Positions 32,975-46,475 of a stretch of DNA of 64,000 nt are shown one piece after another. Under the pieces are notes generated by a model. The model had not been told where the DNA came from, did no database searches, and saw only the letters and a list, made by a program, of their open reading frames with translations. Within the stretch, counting starts at the first letter, position 1, and the number at the start of each line of letters is the position of its first letter. Both the position numbers and the translations under genes were made by a program. The stretch is from Eucalyptus grandis (lineage: Eukaryota; Streptophyta; Magnoliopsida; Myrtales; Myrtaceae), in the NCBI RefSeq assembly GCF_016545825.1, contig NC_052612.1, forward strand, positions 40,593,738 through 40,657,737, given 5' to 3'.

Positions 32975-35900
32975 AAATTGATGAAAAATATAAATATCCC
33001 CCCCCCCTTTCTAATTCATGAGTTCTATGCATCATAGGGTTATGTTGGCTTAAATCCAAACACATAAACCTAACAAAAATCTATATAAAAATACTTCCTC
33101 GAATGAAAAATTAGTCAATGTCCATGCATAATAAGGCGATTATACATAGAAAGAAACTGAGTAATTAATTTATGAAGTAGGTGACCAAGCAATGTACATT
33201 ATTTCGTTAACGATAGAGATAGGTAATCTATAAAAAGATCGATAAATCCAGGCCCCGGATCTCGCTCGCATCTAAAGTCGGATACTTTAAAATCGATCGA
33301 GGCGTCCGTGGGAATGCGGTCGAGAACCGAGGATCCGCCCGACAAAAACAAAAAAAGAACAGACGACCCGCGCGGGGTCCCCACCAGGGCGGGTGCAGCG
33401 ATTGGCTGCGTCCGGGCGCAGGCGCTCCCGAAATCTGCGGCGGCCGATGGGAAACCGACGCGTGGGAGGGTCCCGCGAGCGTCATCGATCGTCACGGGCC
33501 TTTCCGAGGTGGGCCCCCGCGGGGCGGGGAGTGGACGGTGGCGGTGGAGGGAGGGAGGGGACGGGGAGGCGCTCTCCGCTGCTTCGCTTCGCAGTGTCGT
33601 TTTGGGACGGAGGAAGTCTCGATTGGGGACAAAGGCTTGCCCTCTTCACGGGCGGGCCCCACGCGGTGCTTTCTTTTTTCTTATGTGATTCCCACGTGTC
33701 AACCAATCAAATCACATCCGCCCACTGTTTATTCAAAAATTGCCAAAAATTAATATCGTTTCAATTTTATTTTTAATTAATTATATTCTCGCGCCATCGC
33801 TCCATAAAATCCACCCCCCTCGCGGGATTCCCTCCGAATCCTCCGCCGCCGTTCTTACTCCAACCGTTCTTTAATTTTTTCCTTCTCGACTTGGGTAAAT
33901 AGGGCGAAATTGAGATTTCAAAAGAAAAAGGATCGAGATGGATGTGTAGCGCGTTGGATCCAACCAAGGAAAACAAAAAAAAAAAAAAATCCCAAGCGGG
34001 TCTCTTGAAAAGAAGTCTTCTTGAGAAGCTAGGCCAGAAGAAAATGCATCAACACTAGGGGAAACACTAGGAAATCTAATGATTTTATCTCGAAAACTTT
34101 CCCGCATCTCGAAAAGCCTGTCACAATTCTCGACGTAGGCTTTAATCTTGCCACATAATTTGATGGGTTTCTCGAAAGAGTACGATTCAAAGATTTTCAC
34201 GGGAGGAAAAAGACATGAATACCGACAATTTATAAGTATTTTTTCGTGATAAACGTGGTAACGAGCATATAGATTTGAGAATTCTTTTCGGGGGCGGTAT
34301 CAACCCATCTTTGTCGGTAAAAAAGAAAATAGATTTTTAACTAAGGCGGTGAGGCAAGCTACGTCCTCCCGATTGGGAGAAATACCCAAAAAAAAATCGA
34401 GAGTAGGGAAGCAGGATCGGAGCAAAATCCCACGAGACGGGGCAGCGATAAAGTAACGTCCGGCTCCGCACTGTCGTCATCGCCACACACGTGGATCGGA
34501 TTAGGACTGGGCCCCACCCCCTCCCCAATTATTATCTTTATATACGCGGTATTAAAACTGATAATTATCGCCAGTCCAGTCCCCCCCCCCAATTAATCAA
34601 CGGATGGACTCTGGGGAGATTTTTCTTCTTCTTTTATTTATTTATTATTATTTCTAATTATTGCTTTGGAGAAGATGGAGTTGGATTATTAATAGATTTA
34701 TAGCTATATAAGTTAATATTGTTTGTATTCACTTGGCATTAGCAAATATGCAGCCGGCTTCGTGGCTCCGACGCTGGTATTTTTCTCCGTTGTCGGTGTC
34801 GGAATGTTTTACTTTTTGCTTTGGTTATAGATTATTTATTTATTTAATCCTCGGACTGTGTCAGCAACTCCGCGTATGTTTTGGGTTGGGGCAACCATCA
34901 GCATGTGCGTCTCGCTAGGCCACCAACAGATTGACATTCTCTCTCTTTATTTTTTCCCCCTTCCTCTTTTTCCTTTCCCTAGTTTTTTGCGTGAACTAAT
35001 TAGCAACTTGAAAATTAGGAGAAAAGCAACGTACACGCACGCCCCATATGTCCAATTAATCGTAGTTGCTTACATAGTGTTCAGTATTATTGACCCAATT
35101 GATTGCTCAAATTGGATGTCGAAATTACAAATTCTTGCTCAACCCCGTCCATGAGTGAAAACGTTACAAGTTAAAGAAAGATATGATGTACTCAAGTGCC
35201 CAATTTTTCGGCTGCAATCTTGTTTTGTCCTTATGGAATGGGAAAGTGTTTGTCCTCTTACGTGGAATACTTTCGAGAAAGAATAATATCGACACAGCTA
35301 TCTTTCTGAGTCCAAAAGCGAGAATCCTATGTGTGCTTTCACACTGTTTAGATTGAATGGCTCCACTAATCTTCTATTGGACCCTATCAATGCATGGATC
35401 TTAATAATTCAAGCGGATAAGTTCTATTTCAGGCCTGGAAGCAGCATCTATTGAAATTTATGCCGAGACAAATGTTAATGAAATAGGCAAAGATTCCCAC
35501 ATGAACAAGGCAGCTGTATAATGGAATTCTACCTAACTAAAATCACCAAAGTAGCTTATCACTTTGGTCAAACCCCAGCAGCCCCATTCATCTATTGATT
35601 GCATTATTGTCTTATTCATAGTACACTTATATCTGTCAAGGCAACGAAGCAAAACTCAAATGCAAATTTTCAATCACGGGTTCTTATTGGATGTTTTTTA
35701 GGAAGTCTATGCGTGTGCTATTTGGGTGACGAACAGCTGTACACTCCGAAACGACGGGCCAAACCGTAGTCTAAAAGGCGTAACATGTATGTCTCATTCA
35801 TTCTCGATTTGAATTAATTCTTCCTTATTATGCAATAACTTATATTGATCACTTAAAAGCCCAAATTCCATCCTTTTTTTTTTCCCCAATGTCATATGTG

Positions 35901-37140
35901 CGTCAAGTTTGAGAGAGGGAGGGAGAACAAGGCACCACCTATATTCTGTTCCAAGTATTGGTTTGGCCCGTTAGTTTAATGCATGACTTAGCTTAGCAAT
36001 ATTGTATAGTTAGTGCGAATGCGGGAAAACCCAAACCAGAACGGATTCTTTCGGAGAAGGCAAACCACGATTTATGGGACGATGACGTTTTGGTCTCTCC
36101 AGAAGAGCTGATTTTGATTCGGTTCGCAATCGCTTTGTGTTAAAGGGAGATGAGCAGAAAGTGCACCTGACCTCACACCACCGCCGCCTAATGAGGTCCT
36201 TTAAGCGCGTTTGTTATTTGATGAAGTCAATAATTCCAACTTGAACAAGAATAATCAAATAAAAGCATTACAAAAAATTGGGCAAATATTTTAGGGCAAC
36301 CTCCCTAGCTCCTTCCAAGTAGGCTCTCCCTAGATTCTCATGCCATACTTTCTTTCACACCAATCGACGGTGTCGTTATGTCTCGCTAATTCAATTTTCA
36401 CGTCGATAAAAGACCTTGTCTATATAATTTGGTACAATGTGATTTGGCAGATTTATAGACACTCGTTAGTTTGTCGATTTTGGTCATCGTCCTCACCAAA
36501 ATGAAATTATTGGCACATGAAATTAACTGGCCACTCTTCCACAAATTTAGCAAAACGAAGATTTTTTTAAGCAAGTCAAATAAAACGGCCGGTATGAAAA
36601 AGGGAATGCGGAAAGGGAAAAAAAACCCATATGATACAATAGACCCGCTTTAGGAGAACAAAAGTTGAGCATGTTGGACATAATTTATGCGGTTTTTATA
36701 TTCTCGCAAGTGAGATTAGAATAGAACTTCTCGTTGCTTGGTCAATTAAAATCATCTTAACTAACGATTTTTCATGTGGGTGTTAGGATAGATTTGCTGG
36801 ATTTAAGAGCAAAATTAAAGCCTAAAACCCTTTTTTTTATAAAAAGAAATTCTTTTTGTGCTGTTAATGTGAAGAGAAGCGGGAAACATGGGTCCGACCC
36901 AGCGTGTTAGGGACAAGTGGGGAAAAAAGAAAATTTGTTTTTCCAATTAATTATCCTTATTTAATTCATCAACAAAAGGACAGATTGCAATTAAATATAC
37001 AAAAACAAAATAAATTAAAAAAGAAGAAGAAAAGGGAATGAATTGTTCAATGCGAGGGAGGCTTCTTCATCAAGTGCCTTACCCTCTACGGATCTCTTGG
37101 ACTCGTGAGCTGCGGAAGAAGACGAGGAAGGAGAAGAAGA
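32975..37140. other. Intergenic, with GC-rich patches at 33.2-33.7 and 34.4-34.6 kb
   Basis: No gene is supported. The 33.24-33.68 kb patch is GC-rich on an AT-rich background, followed by CCACGTGTC at about 33692 and 'caaccaatcaaatc', which looks promoter-like, but no coding frame follows on either strand. A second ACGTG site lies at 34488 ('cacacgtggatcgg'). The remainder (34.7-37.1 kb) is AT-rich sequence. Confidence 0.4.
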
Positions 37141-37151
37141 AGAAGAAGCTC

Positions 37152-37158
37152 TATATAT
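37152..37158 (+). promoter_or_regulatory. TATA box of the NAC gene
   Basis: TATATAT ('ctctatatatgcccatcac') stands 143 bp before the ATG, leaving a 5' leader of about 110 bases, a normal length for this family. Confidence 0.6.
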
Positions 37159-37300
37159 GCCCATCACTTTCTCCCCTTTCCTCCTTTCTAAAACAGCTTC
37201 TCCTTCAAAATCTCCCCAATCCAGTCTTTTCTGATCGGCAGTGCCTTTTCCCTTAATCAGTTTCCTCTCTTCTCTTCCGTTTCTTCGAAAGTTGGCGGCC

Positions 37301-38921
37301 ATGGAAGAAGAAGGTATGGTGGTGAACCAAGGGAGGGAGCATCAGGAGCTGATGGACTTGCCTCCGGGCTTCAGATTCCACCCCACGGACGAGGAGATCA
37401 TAACCCACTACCTCACTCCCAAGGTCCTGAACAGCTCCTTCTCCGCCAGTGCAGTCTCGGAAGTAGATCTCAACAAGTGCGAGCCCTGGGACTTGCCAAG
37501 TTAGCATCAGACCCTTCTCAGCTCCCTCTTTCAATGACCCTTTTGCTTTCTCTTTATTCATTCTGGGTTTTGGTTTTGGATTTCTTTTCGTTTTCCTTTT
37601 AATTTTCCAGCGAAAGCCAAGATGGGCGAGAAAGAGTGGTACTTCTTTTGCCAGAAGGATAGGAAGTACCCGACAGGGACCAGGACCAATAGAGCCACGG
37701 AGTCTGGGTATTGGAAGGCCACAGGCAAAGATAAGGAGATTTACAGAGGGAGAGGCAGGCTCGTGGGAATGAAGAAAACCCTTGTTTTCTACATGGGTCG
37801 AGCCCCCAAGGGAGAGAAGACTAACTGGGTCATGCATGAGTACAGATTGGAGGGCAAATTGGCTTACTACAATCTCTCCAGGGCCGCCAAGGTACGAGAT
37901 AACTAGACATACGCATGATTGCTCTACATACTCTCTCCTTCCTTCTATACCTTTCTTGTGATTCTTTTTTCTTTTCATGGAAAGGGAAAGATAAGAGGGG
38001 ATTTCATTTTCATGTGGCTTTAGAGATTGAATCCTCCTGCTTTTTCCTCCTCTAGTTTTATTATGATTTACTCCTTTTTCTCATGTGGGTTGCTTTTGCT
38101 TTTGGTGTGAGTAAATCTTGGCAAAAAAGCGGGAGGGCTTTTTGATCATGATGTCCATATTATTGCAGGATGAATGGGTGGTGAGTAGGGTTTTCCACAA
38201 GAGCACGGGCGTCAAGAAAGATCCGTCTCCAGGCCTGCTCACAAGAATCAATTCTTATGTCGATGACTTTCTGGATATGTCTTCACCCCCGCCGCCTCTC
38301 ATAGACGCCCCTTCTTCAAGCAGACCGAGCTCGAGCTTCACCGATGGGGAAAATGAACTGAAGGGCGTGATCAATTCAGGCCCAAGAGCGCTGGATGGGA
38401 ACGGCAGTTACTTTTATTTTCCGGCAGATTCGACTGATAACCAGAACCAAGTACTACTCCAGGAGCAAGGAGATCGCATGAATTATTGTCATGTGATGAA
38501 CCCAAGTATTGATGCCAGTCATTGCCCTCCACAATTATCGAATCATCCTCCTCTCTTTCCCTCTCACGGGTCTACAAATCCTGAGGAGTACTTGCACCAA
38601 GGACCAAGCGACGTGGGATCAAGCTTTGGTGGCACGGGTTTCAGCTGTGGGAGCACCGATCCTGCTCTTCTAAGAGCAATAAGGGCAAATTTTGGGGCAT
38701 CGAACCCCCAAAATAACAATCAGTGCAAAGTGGAGCAGTTTTCATCCAATCATTCTATGGTTAGTCTATCTCAAGACACCGGGCTCAGCACGGATGTTAA
38801 CAATGAGATATCTTCTGTACCGATCTCCAAGCAAGAAGTGGGCAGCTGTGACGCATTTGAAGACCTCGAGGGTTTATCATCAGTAGGCCCGATTCAAGAT
38901 TTCGGTTTTTGGGACTACTGA
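37301..38921 (+). CDS. NAC087-like: NAC-domain transcription factor (ANAC046/ANAC087 type)
   Basis: Three exons, 37301-37499, 37611-37891 and 38169-38921, give 410 residues. This is the standard NAC layout, with introns after WDLP and after RAAK. Residues ~20-170 are the NAC DNA-binding domain, subdomains in order: [103 protein letters not shown], and [41 protein letters not shown] and the RAAKDEWVV border match the ANAC046/ANAC087 branch (programmed cell death, senescence, suberin) rather than CUC or ORE1. The C-terminal ~235 residues are low-complexity, Ser/Pro/Asp-rich activation-type sequence ending DFGFWDY. No miR164-like site was seen. The protein should act in the nucleus. The start is the first ATG after the TATA box. 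Confidence 0.93.
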
Positions 38922-40302
38922 TCAAGATTACAAAACATAGACAGCATCTTATAGAGATGATTATTTTAGAACAGTGATCCCTCTCGAGTATATCTAGTTC
39001 TTCAGGTTCTTGGATCCTTATATTCCTGTACATAAAATATTCCCGATGTCCAGCACCTCTTAGATCCTTCTCTTATCGAGGGACCAAAGGGAACGTATTA
39101 CGTGATTATAATTTATGAACATCTTATGTAAATTATTGTTTTTCTTATTGTGTTTTTGCAGCTATGTATTAGTCATTCGTTCCGATTTCTTCCGCTGTCT
39201 CTCCTTCTTTCGACGTTCTGTTAATTAACCCTACGCGTGTTATTCTACGGAGAATTAAATGGCTGATTTTACCATGAAATTTACCAAAGAGGGACCCCTC
39301 CGGTCAAAGAGTGCAAACTTTGGGGTCAAGTTCAACGGAGAAAAGAAACAAACTATTTCGTTGAAAAGGTCCTCCTAACCGGGGGAAAAGGAAGATAAAG
39401 CTCGATAAAGTCACCAGAATTTAAGAAGAGGATGGGGTGATCTTTTCAACTGAGAGCACTATGATGGCATATCGATCCAGGTCCATTGAATGTGAAATGT
39501 GGATTAAAGGACAAGCCTGGGGAATCAGCAAATGGGAGCTAAAAGCTTCATCAACACAGCTGAGGAAGAGAATCTCCTCAAGTTCATCGCACACCCATCT
39601 TCTGATCTAATTCATGTGTACACAGCTTGATAACCCATTTAATAAAAAGAGAATTGAATTCAGACGGGAATGACATCATGTGCAAATCCTTAATGCTTGG
39701 ACAGGTGGATAATACACTCCGAACAGCAACCTTCTCTCTAGAGCAAGAGATTCCCCCTCCCCCGCCCAAAAAAAAAAAAAAGGAATTGGAAAAGATCCCT
39801 GGATCACATGAATCATTCCCAGCAGATGCCTCTCTCTCTCTCTCTCTCTCTGATCTAACTAAACGTTTTTAATTGAGACATCAAGTAAAACAAGAACAAG
39901 TGTTTCCTGCCCTTTCTAATCTTTCGTCAAAAAGGAAGGTACTGAAAAGACAACGAAAAAGGGTATGTTCTTTGGATAACATGGGAAGGTGTCAGCTACA
40001 AGGATTGCTCTCTTTCTGCGGCCTTTCCCTCTCTCTCTCTCTCTCGATGAATCAATAATTGACAGTTTCCTTCCTTTTTTGTTTTTTATCCTGAAATGTT
40101 AAACGTTCACCCCAAGTCTGGTTCCTGCAAGAGTTACCGAATATATATAAAGATGAAAGATGTGAAAATCGTCTGCGAACGTAGAGGCGTGGTGGGCCAT
40201 TAACACAAGTTCCATCCCCGGAGTAAACCACTTCTTAATTTGCCTGACATTAATTTCAGCAGAACAAAAGCAATAACAGCAACAAGATGAGCCCTTCTCT
40301 GA
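38922..40302. other. 3' region of the NAC gene and intergenic
   Basis: The 3' untranslated region follows the stop. Beyond it there is no gene. Short CT runs lie at 39832-39853 and 40028-40046. Confidence 0.4.
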
Positions 40303-40329
40303 GAGAGAGATAGAGAGAGAGAGAGAGAG
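40303..40329. repeat. (GA)n microsatellite
   Basis: A GA run interrupted once ('gagagagagatagagagaga'), in a stretch with several CT/GA runs (40565-40590, 40735-40760). Confidence 0.85.
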
Positions 40330-40413
40330 CTTCCGTTCTGGCCCATCTAATGTGTCAGCTTACTTTCTATGCAAAGCAAAGGAGGGAGAGTTGGTTTGAG
40401 ACTTGCGGGGGAA

Positions 40414-40566
40414 TTAACCGCCCATTTCAGGCCGTTCATTCGTTTTCATTCCCTTAACGGACATGGAACCTGGAATTGTCGGGTTAAAGCATTTTTGGTC
40501 CCAAGCAAATGAAGGGGAAGCAAACAAAAACAAGAACAGCGTACACAACACGAGCGGTGAAGCCAT
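40414..40566 (-). CDS. Possible small secreted peptide or first exon
   Basis: The open frame of 50 codons starts MASPLVLCTLFLFLFASPSF, a good secretion signal with a likely cut after SFA, followed by a short tail with one Cys (WDQKCFNPTIPG..). It is preceded on the minus strand by a GA-rich leader, common before plant start codons. There is no homology I recognise and no clear downstream exon. It may be a chance frame, or the first exon of a secreted protein whose remainder is lost. Confidence 0.25.
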   Translation of the reverse strand: MASPLVLCTLFLFLFASPSFAWDQKCFNPTIPGSMSVKGMKTNERPEMGG

Positions 40567-40929
40567 GTTCGTGTCTCTCTTTCTCTCTCTCTCTCTTCTC
40601 CCTTCCCCACCCCCTTTTCTTCCTTGTGAATTACAGTAAAAGGCCCGATTTGCTGCATGAAAAAATGGAGGGCGCCACCAACCGGTCACGAGGCCAGGCC
40701 ACACACTCTCCCTGCGCTTCACAGTTACTACATCTCTCTCTCTCTCTCTCTTTCTCTCTCTGACTTACCTCATTTGCATGTCATCTCTAGTCTTTTTGTT
40801 TTTTTTTCCTCTCCCTGTTGGAAAAAATCTGAGCCAAACTTATATTTGGGTTTCGATTTATTGAGAATCAAAACATTCATGTTTAGGTTATCTGACAAGT
40901 ATTTTTGAAAGCGCTCCTCGGTGAACACT

Positions 40930-43900
40930 CTTGTTAGTACGCCCGTAGTCAGTGTACAAAAGACATAACTATCTTCATCACTTACACGAATATGATTGCC
41001 CCAAATTAGGGTTTTTATCCATCACTTTATAGAGACTAAGAAAATTAAAAGCCGCGAGCACATGCAAGGGATAATGTGTTTGCTATTTTTTCCTTTGTTA
41101 AAGCACAATACGAATGGATTTATTAAGTGCCGGTAGGAGATTAACATTCATTGTAATTACAGAAAAATCCAAATGGGCATGGAGAAAAACACATATTTAT
41201 ATAATGATTGGCCCTATAATTGGAAGAAGCAAATTGCAATCTCAATCTTGGTTTTTATACGTAAATTATTGAATATCAGACTATCTTATTTTCGTTCTCG
41301 TTCTTGAATCCATCCAGGTCATGCTTTTAATCTTGCCTAATGACTCCACTAACACGCTTAAATCAATCATCGTTGACTTCGTTTTCTACGACTTCCCTAT
41401 GAAACGCAACTTCTTTTAATTTGCTAAAAATAAACTTCTTTTAATTTAAACGTTCTCTAAATTAAGCAAGATTATAATAAATAAAAAAAGTTATATTTTT
41501 TCCGAGGCTGGTTCACGCATCAAAAGAAAAAGATCCGCACCTTCTCAATTTAAGCGTTATTTTTTTATGTTTTTGGCTAGGTCATTTAATTTTATTAAAT
41601 GTTCTTGAGGGTAAACAAAAATCGTTTTACAAATATATAAGTAGATATTCACACCTGAGAGTGGTAAAGACAAATTGAGAAGGTTCGATAGATCATCCAT
41701 TCAGCTTCGTTTTATGCCTTTTTATTTTATTGTGTAGCAATCGAAAAAATCGTTTGAAAAATCCGGGATGGCAACTACAATAATTCTTTACATAAAAAAG
41801 AAATTAGAGACCCTCCTAATCGCGTCCTTTCATCCGTACGCTAAATCACCATCAAGACATCAGTGAAGACGAATTCCCGTGCGTATAATACAAGGAAACG
41901 GTGTGACCCAGGAGAGAGAGAATATATGATTATGTATGCACATACGTATGTATGTAAGCTTCGACAATTTCTTTGTCTTTGGACGTATCCGTCGTGGAAT
42001 TAATTGATACATAGCCAGTCTAGCAAGAGTCTTGCACAGTGAATTGCAGAGGAAATTTCACGCCCGTTGGCTTTTGTTGCGATATTCTTGACTTATCCTT
42101 TTCGTTCGGATAACCTAATCTTGTTCTTTTCCTATTTTTATTTTGTCCGCCATTTCATTCGAAAGAGGACCTGTGGAACGAAGGGGCTAAGTGTCTTCTT
42201 GTTCATGAAGCCATTGAAAAGCATTGATCCATCAACTTCTGGAGTGGTTCTCATTCTAGATTCTTCTGCCAGCATTTCCCCACGAATGCACAGGTAAAGT
42301 CTAGGTATTCGCGACATGGCATGTGCAGCGCCAATGTCACATTGTCGTTGCGCAAACTGGAAGATATTGGGTCTTCTAGCGAAGATCCGGATTGCAAATC
42401 ACGCGTCAATACTCCCGTGCCAATGAAAGCCGCGAGTAATGTCGAGGTGAGGATGGCGACACAGGAATTGAAGAGTAATGAGGAACTTTATGATGTTCTG
42501 GACATGTGACGTGTGAGTTTGTCAGCGTTAACAAGTATGTTTGCTGTAAGTCACACGCCAATATCGCTCCGCAAAATATTAGAATAAGTTTCAGCCCCTG
42601 TTTTCGGTCATCATGTCAATCTTAAATTTGCTTTTGTGGGCGATACTAATATTGAGTATCGCCGCATAGTGCATGCTAGTCTACAGTTTTTGAATTCGAG
42701 ATCTAATGGCGTTTGAGAGATGGAACGTACCGACTAAAGAAACACGGTACTCGACACGCTCCGTCCAATCTTCAATCAATTTTTTTTTTTTCGTCACCGT
42801 ACAAGAGTTAATGCCGACATAATGTTTGTCAGCATGGATTGGGGGGTTCATGTATCACGTTTAAAGAATGATATCCACTAGGTTAATCACATATGAAAAG
42901 AAGGAGAATAAGAATCCATGAATCTAGAACGTGATGGGAAATTTCAAGGAAATTTCTCAAAAGATAGCACCAAATCCACTACCATCGTTAGTCCTTGTCC
43001 AATATATACCGTTTTTTGTCATAGCTGGAACGACATATCTAAAATAACATAAACACTAAACACCATTGATGTGGATGTGTTTTAGGTTTTGACATTGATG
43101 TGAGAAGCCTTTTTGGCTCCGAAGATTTCTTTGCGGTGTGCACATGGTTGAAATTTCGTTGGTTGTGCGTCCTGTGTATGTATGCATGCATGCACATTGG
43201 CGCTCCTATTCCGGGTAATTTTCACATTGGATATGTATATAGTATCTCTACCTCGATAGCCTTGACTATAGGCAAAAAGGAAGATGCTCGATCCTTTTTG
43301 ATCCTTTCAATATCGAATTTCATAGTTTCGGGCGGGGCACGTCTTTTGGAATTCATTGATTTTTCCAATACAGAGACTCTATATCTCTGTAAACGGTGGG
43401 CACCATATCGAAAATCAAAAGATTTCCTTAAAAAATATGCTCAAGAAGTGTTCCATTGAAATTCATTAACTAAACCCTTACGGTAATGTAAGAGAGCATG
43501 CATATCTATGCGAAATTAAACTGCGTAAGTATGCAATTGGGCCAAGATTAATTAGCTTACTTAAATAGTTGGCCGGTTTCGTTCATTTAAATTTCTCGAT
43601 GAAATTTTTTGGAATGCCTTACCAAATCAAGCTTTTAAAAGTCTTCCCTAGAGAAAAGCTATCCGAGAAATGTTCCTCTGGTAGGTCTGTCTGTGCAACC
43701 TAACTTATTTGTATATCTACGGACTTATGTTGTTTCTATAAGCAGTTCATTTAAGTAGGACCGGTAAAGTCGAGGAGAATTGGCGAAACTTCGTTTCATC
43801 TGCAGAATCGATTCTTCATTTTCGGTTCTAGAAATGGAAATAAACAAAGTCTACTTTTCTGTGGAGGGAAGGGGTCAAAACTCATACTTCTTGGAAAAGT

Positions 43901-44980
43901 AGACCAAAAATCCGCTTCTTTAAGATAAATTGACGAATTACAAAAATCAAGTAAATGCCGGTATATAAGTCAACTGAGACTCGGTCGTGCAGAGCAATAA
44001 ATTCATCGAACCAAAAGTAGGCATGTCGCACTAATTTAGGTTGGCAATTTCAAACAAGTTCTATTGATACGAATGGTCACTAACCAGGGCAAATAAAAGT
44101 TGATAATTGAATAGAAAAAGCTGGCACACTAAAAAAAGATATTTAATGTTCGTAAGTAAACAAAATCAAAGTTGCCAACCCAAAATTTAGTTGGTAATTT
44201 AATCTAACAAAAGTTGATAAATCGCTCTAATTTAGATTGGAAATTTCTAATAAGAATTGGTACATTTGAAACTTTAGTAGTTATACAAATAAAAGTTGGT
44301 AGGTAACAAAACAAAAATTTGGGTGCATAACTACCAAAAAATTGGTAAATCTGAAAAATTATCGCATTATATCATTTGGTATCCATTCTTACTAAACCCT
44401 AGTATTACCCTCCCTTTAAAAATGCACGCATCTTATAATCGTTTAACTACTGTCCTTACTTACAAATCAACATCAGGTCTTTCAAGAAATAGTTTTTAGA
44501 ACAGATTATTAGGGGCGAACTTTATTCTTCTTTTTTATAATCCCACGCCTAAACCTGTTAATAACTTCGGTCACGGTCAGCTACGGTCATCTCGATTCTT
44601 TTTTCTTTTTTTTTTATTAGCATAATTGATAATTAAATTTTACCTTCAATCTAGAACGCTGGATTATTATTATGTTTAGGTCTTACTTTGGGCGGTGACC
44701 AGATATCAGTTACACACGAGCACATGGGTAGCGACAGGGATGTGCGGAGAGGGTCTTAAGCGTCCTGCAACGTTGCTGGAATCGACGAGGCAGGTCTATC
44801 CTCGACACGATCAATGCATGACGCAGCATTTGACTTAACAATGTCCGATTAGCGTTGGAAGTCTTTTCCATCTCTATCTGGTTGTTTTGCCTTATTTGGT
44901 TGGATTGACCCGCGTAGAAAACAGAAAAAGAAAAAAACAGGAGTGGAAAGTTGCAGCTTGGGAAGTTCCCAATCAATTCT
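40930..44980. other. Intergenic, no gene recognised
   Basis: AT-rich sequence. Open frames up to 119 codons (43100-43459) have no recognisable motif and unusual composition. A run of 'agttggta..'-type phrases at 44030-44340 hints at a degenerate short repeat. Confidence 0.4.
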
Positions 44981-44984
44981 TCCC

Positions 44985-46475
44985 CTTGCTGATCCGTTCA
45001 AAACGCGGATGCAGTACGGTCGAGTCAAGATCGAAACTTCGGGCGAAAGAACCCTAGAAAGCAACGAGCAACGAGCGAGAGCGAGAGAGAAAGACTACGT
45101 ACGTTGATATCATTAACCAGACGAATGACCCATTTGGGAGAAGAACTTAGGGCACAACTCTCTATCACTCGATGAGGAGTCTCTGAAACTGAACGTGATG
45201 GTTTTGACCTAGAAAAGAGTAATCTCACAATGGAAATTTATCCGCAAATTTAGATTTTCAAAATCCTAATGCAGCTGATAGCTTCTTCACTTCTAATTGT
45301 AGCAAAATCAGTAATAATTATCTAAAAAGTTTTAAACATATTGTATGGCAGTCAATTTTTTTCCAAATCCTTTAGTTGTACAAATTTAGTCCTAAATCTT
45401 TTAACGATTTATCAATTTACTTATAAACCTTTCAATTGTGTAAAATTAGTCCTAATGAATTCTTCCCCTATTGATCCATTCACAACGTGCATGCAGTGCA
45501 ATCGAGTCAAGATCGAAACTTCTGGCGAAAGAACCCTAGAAAGCAACAAGCGAGAGCGAGGGAGAGAGACTACATACGTTCATTATCATTAATCAGACTA
45601 GGGAAAAGTGTTAAAAAAAAAGTCAAAAACTTTTTATATTTGTACCAATTTAGCCCTAAATCTAGGCGGCCTCAAGTTAGAATCTTGCCGGCCGTCACCT
45701 TGCTAGTCGCCGAGGTCTGGCAATTGGCTAGAGAAAAGGGGAGGAGAAGGAAAAAAAAATTTAAAAATTTAAAATATTATTAAAAGTTATTCACGTCCGC
45801 TAGCAAGAATCGCTTAGCAAAATTCGATTCATAAATGACTTAATTGACACAAAGTAAAAATGTTTAAGATTAAATTGATACAAAAAAATTATTTATGATT
45901 AAATTGACATAAATGTAATAAGTTTAAGACTTTTTTAATATTTTTCCCACCAAACCAAGTAACCCTTAAGGAGCAAATCTTAGGGCAATATTCTCTATCA
46001 CTCGATAAGGATTCTCTGAAACTATAATGATGGGTTTGACCTAGAAAAGAAGTCGCTCTCGATGCCATCGATGGTGTCCTTCACTTAAGTGACAGATTGT
46101 GCCCACCGTAATGCGTGCTCTTTGAAATTTATACAGCTTCATGCGGAAATATACGGGAAATATCGTTCTGGGAGTTTCCAAAGTAGGTCGCGATCAGGAA
46201 AAATCGTTCCAGGGAGTGCTATATTCCAATGCCGAAAATTGTCCGCCAAACGAGGTTTTCCAAAAGTTTTATATCTTCAAAGATGATAAGAATGAAGGCA
46301 TTACTCTCTCTCTCTCTCTCTCCCTCTCCCCAACTTGATCCGTCAGCCGTGGTTAGAAGGAGACAGCAGGAAAAAGAAGAAACAGGATTGAAAAGTAGGA
46401 GAACACATCTAATTCATTAAATAGTTAGTACATTATTATGTTCTTCTCTCAAAAGGTTACAATGTAAATTTATCT
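44985..46475. repeat. Diverged duplication split by element insertions
   Basis: Segment A (44990-45260) and segment B (45470-46475) share, in order, 'gagtcaagatcgaaacttc', 'gcgaaagaaccctagaaagc', 'tctctatcactcgat', 'gacctagaaaaga' and 'aaatttatccgcaaattta/aaatttatctgcaaattta'. In B, extra sequence (about 45600-45960) separates the two halves. Between A and B lies a short arm of the same fold-back family (45340-45460). It is non-coding. Confidence 0.7.
45600..45960. mobile_element. Small fold-back/MITE-like insertion
   Basis: The left part 'accaatttagccctaaatct' and the right part 'taaattgacataaatgtaat' are roughly reverse-complementary in content. The core is 'cttgccggccgtcaccttgc', followed by a purine tract. 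It interrupts segment B of the duplication relative to segment A. Confidence 0.5.

Noticed and set aside
33199..33776. Open frames on both strands in the GC-rich patch
   Set aside because: Composition effect; no motif, no exon partners.
37253..37978. 241-codon open frame antisense to the NAC gene
   Set aside because: It covers NAC exons and introns on the opposite strand, has no recognisable domain, and the sense strand is unambiguous.
38169..38921. miR164 target site in the NAC gene
   Set aside because: I looked for an AGCA.GT..CCTG.TTCTCCA-like stretch in the last exon and found none; the gene belongs to a branch not known as a miR164 target.
43100..43459. 119-codon open frame
   Set aside because: No recognisable motif, Cys/Met/Ile-rich start, no splice or promoter context.
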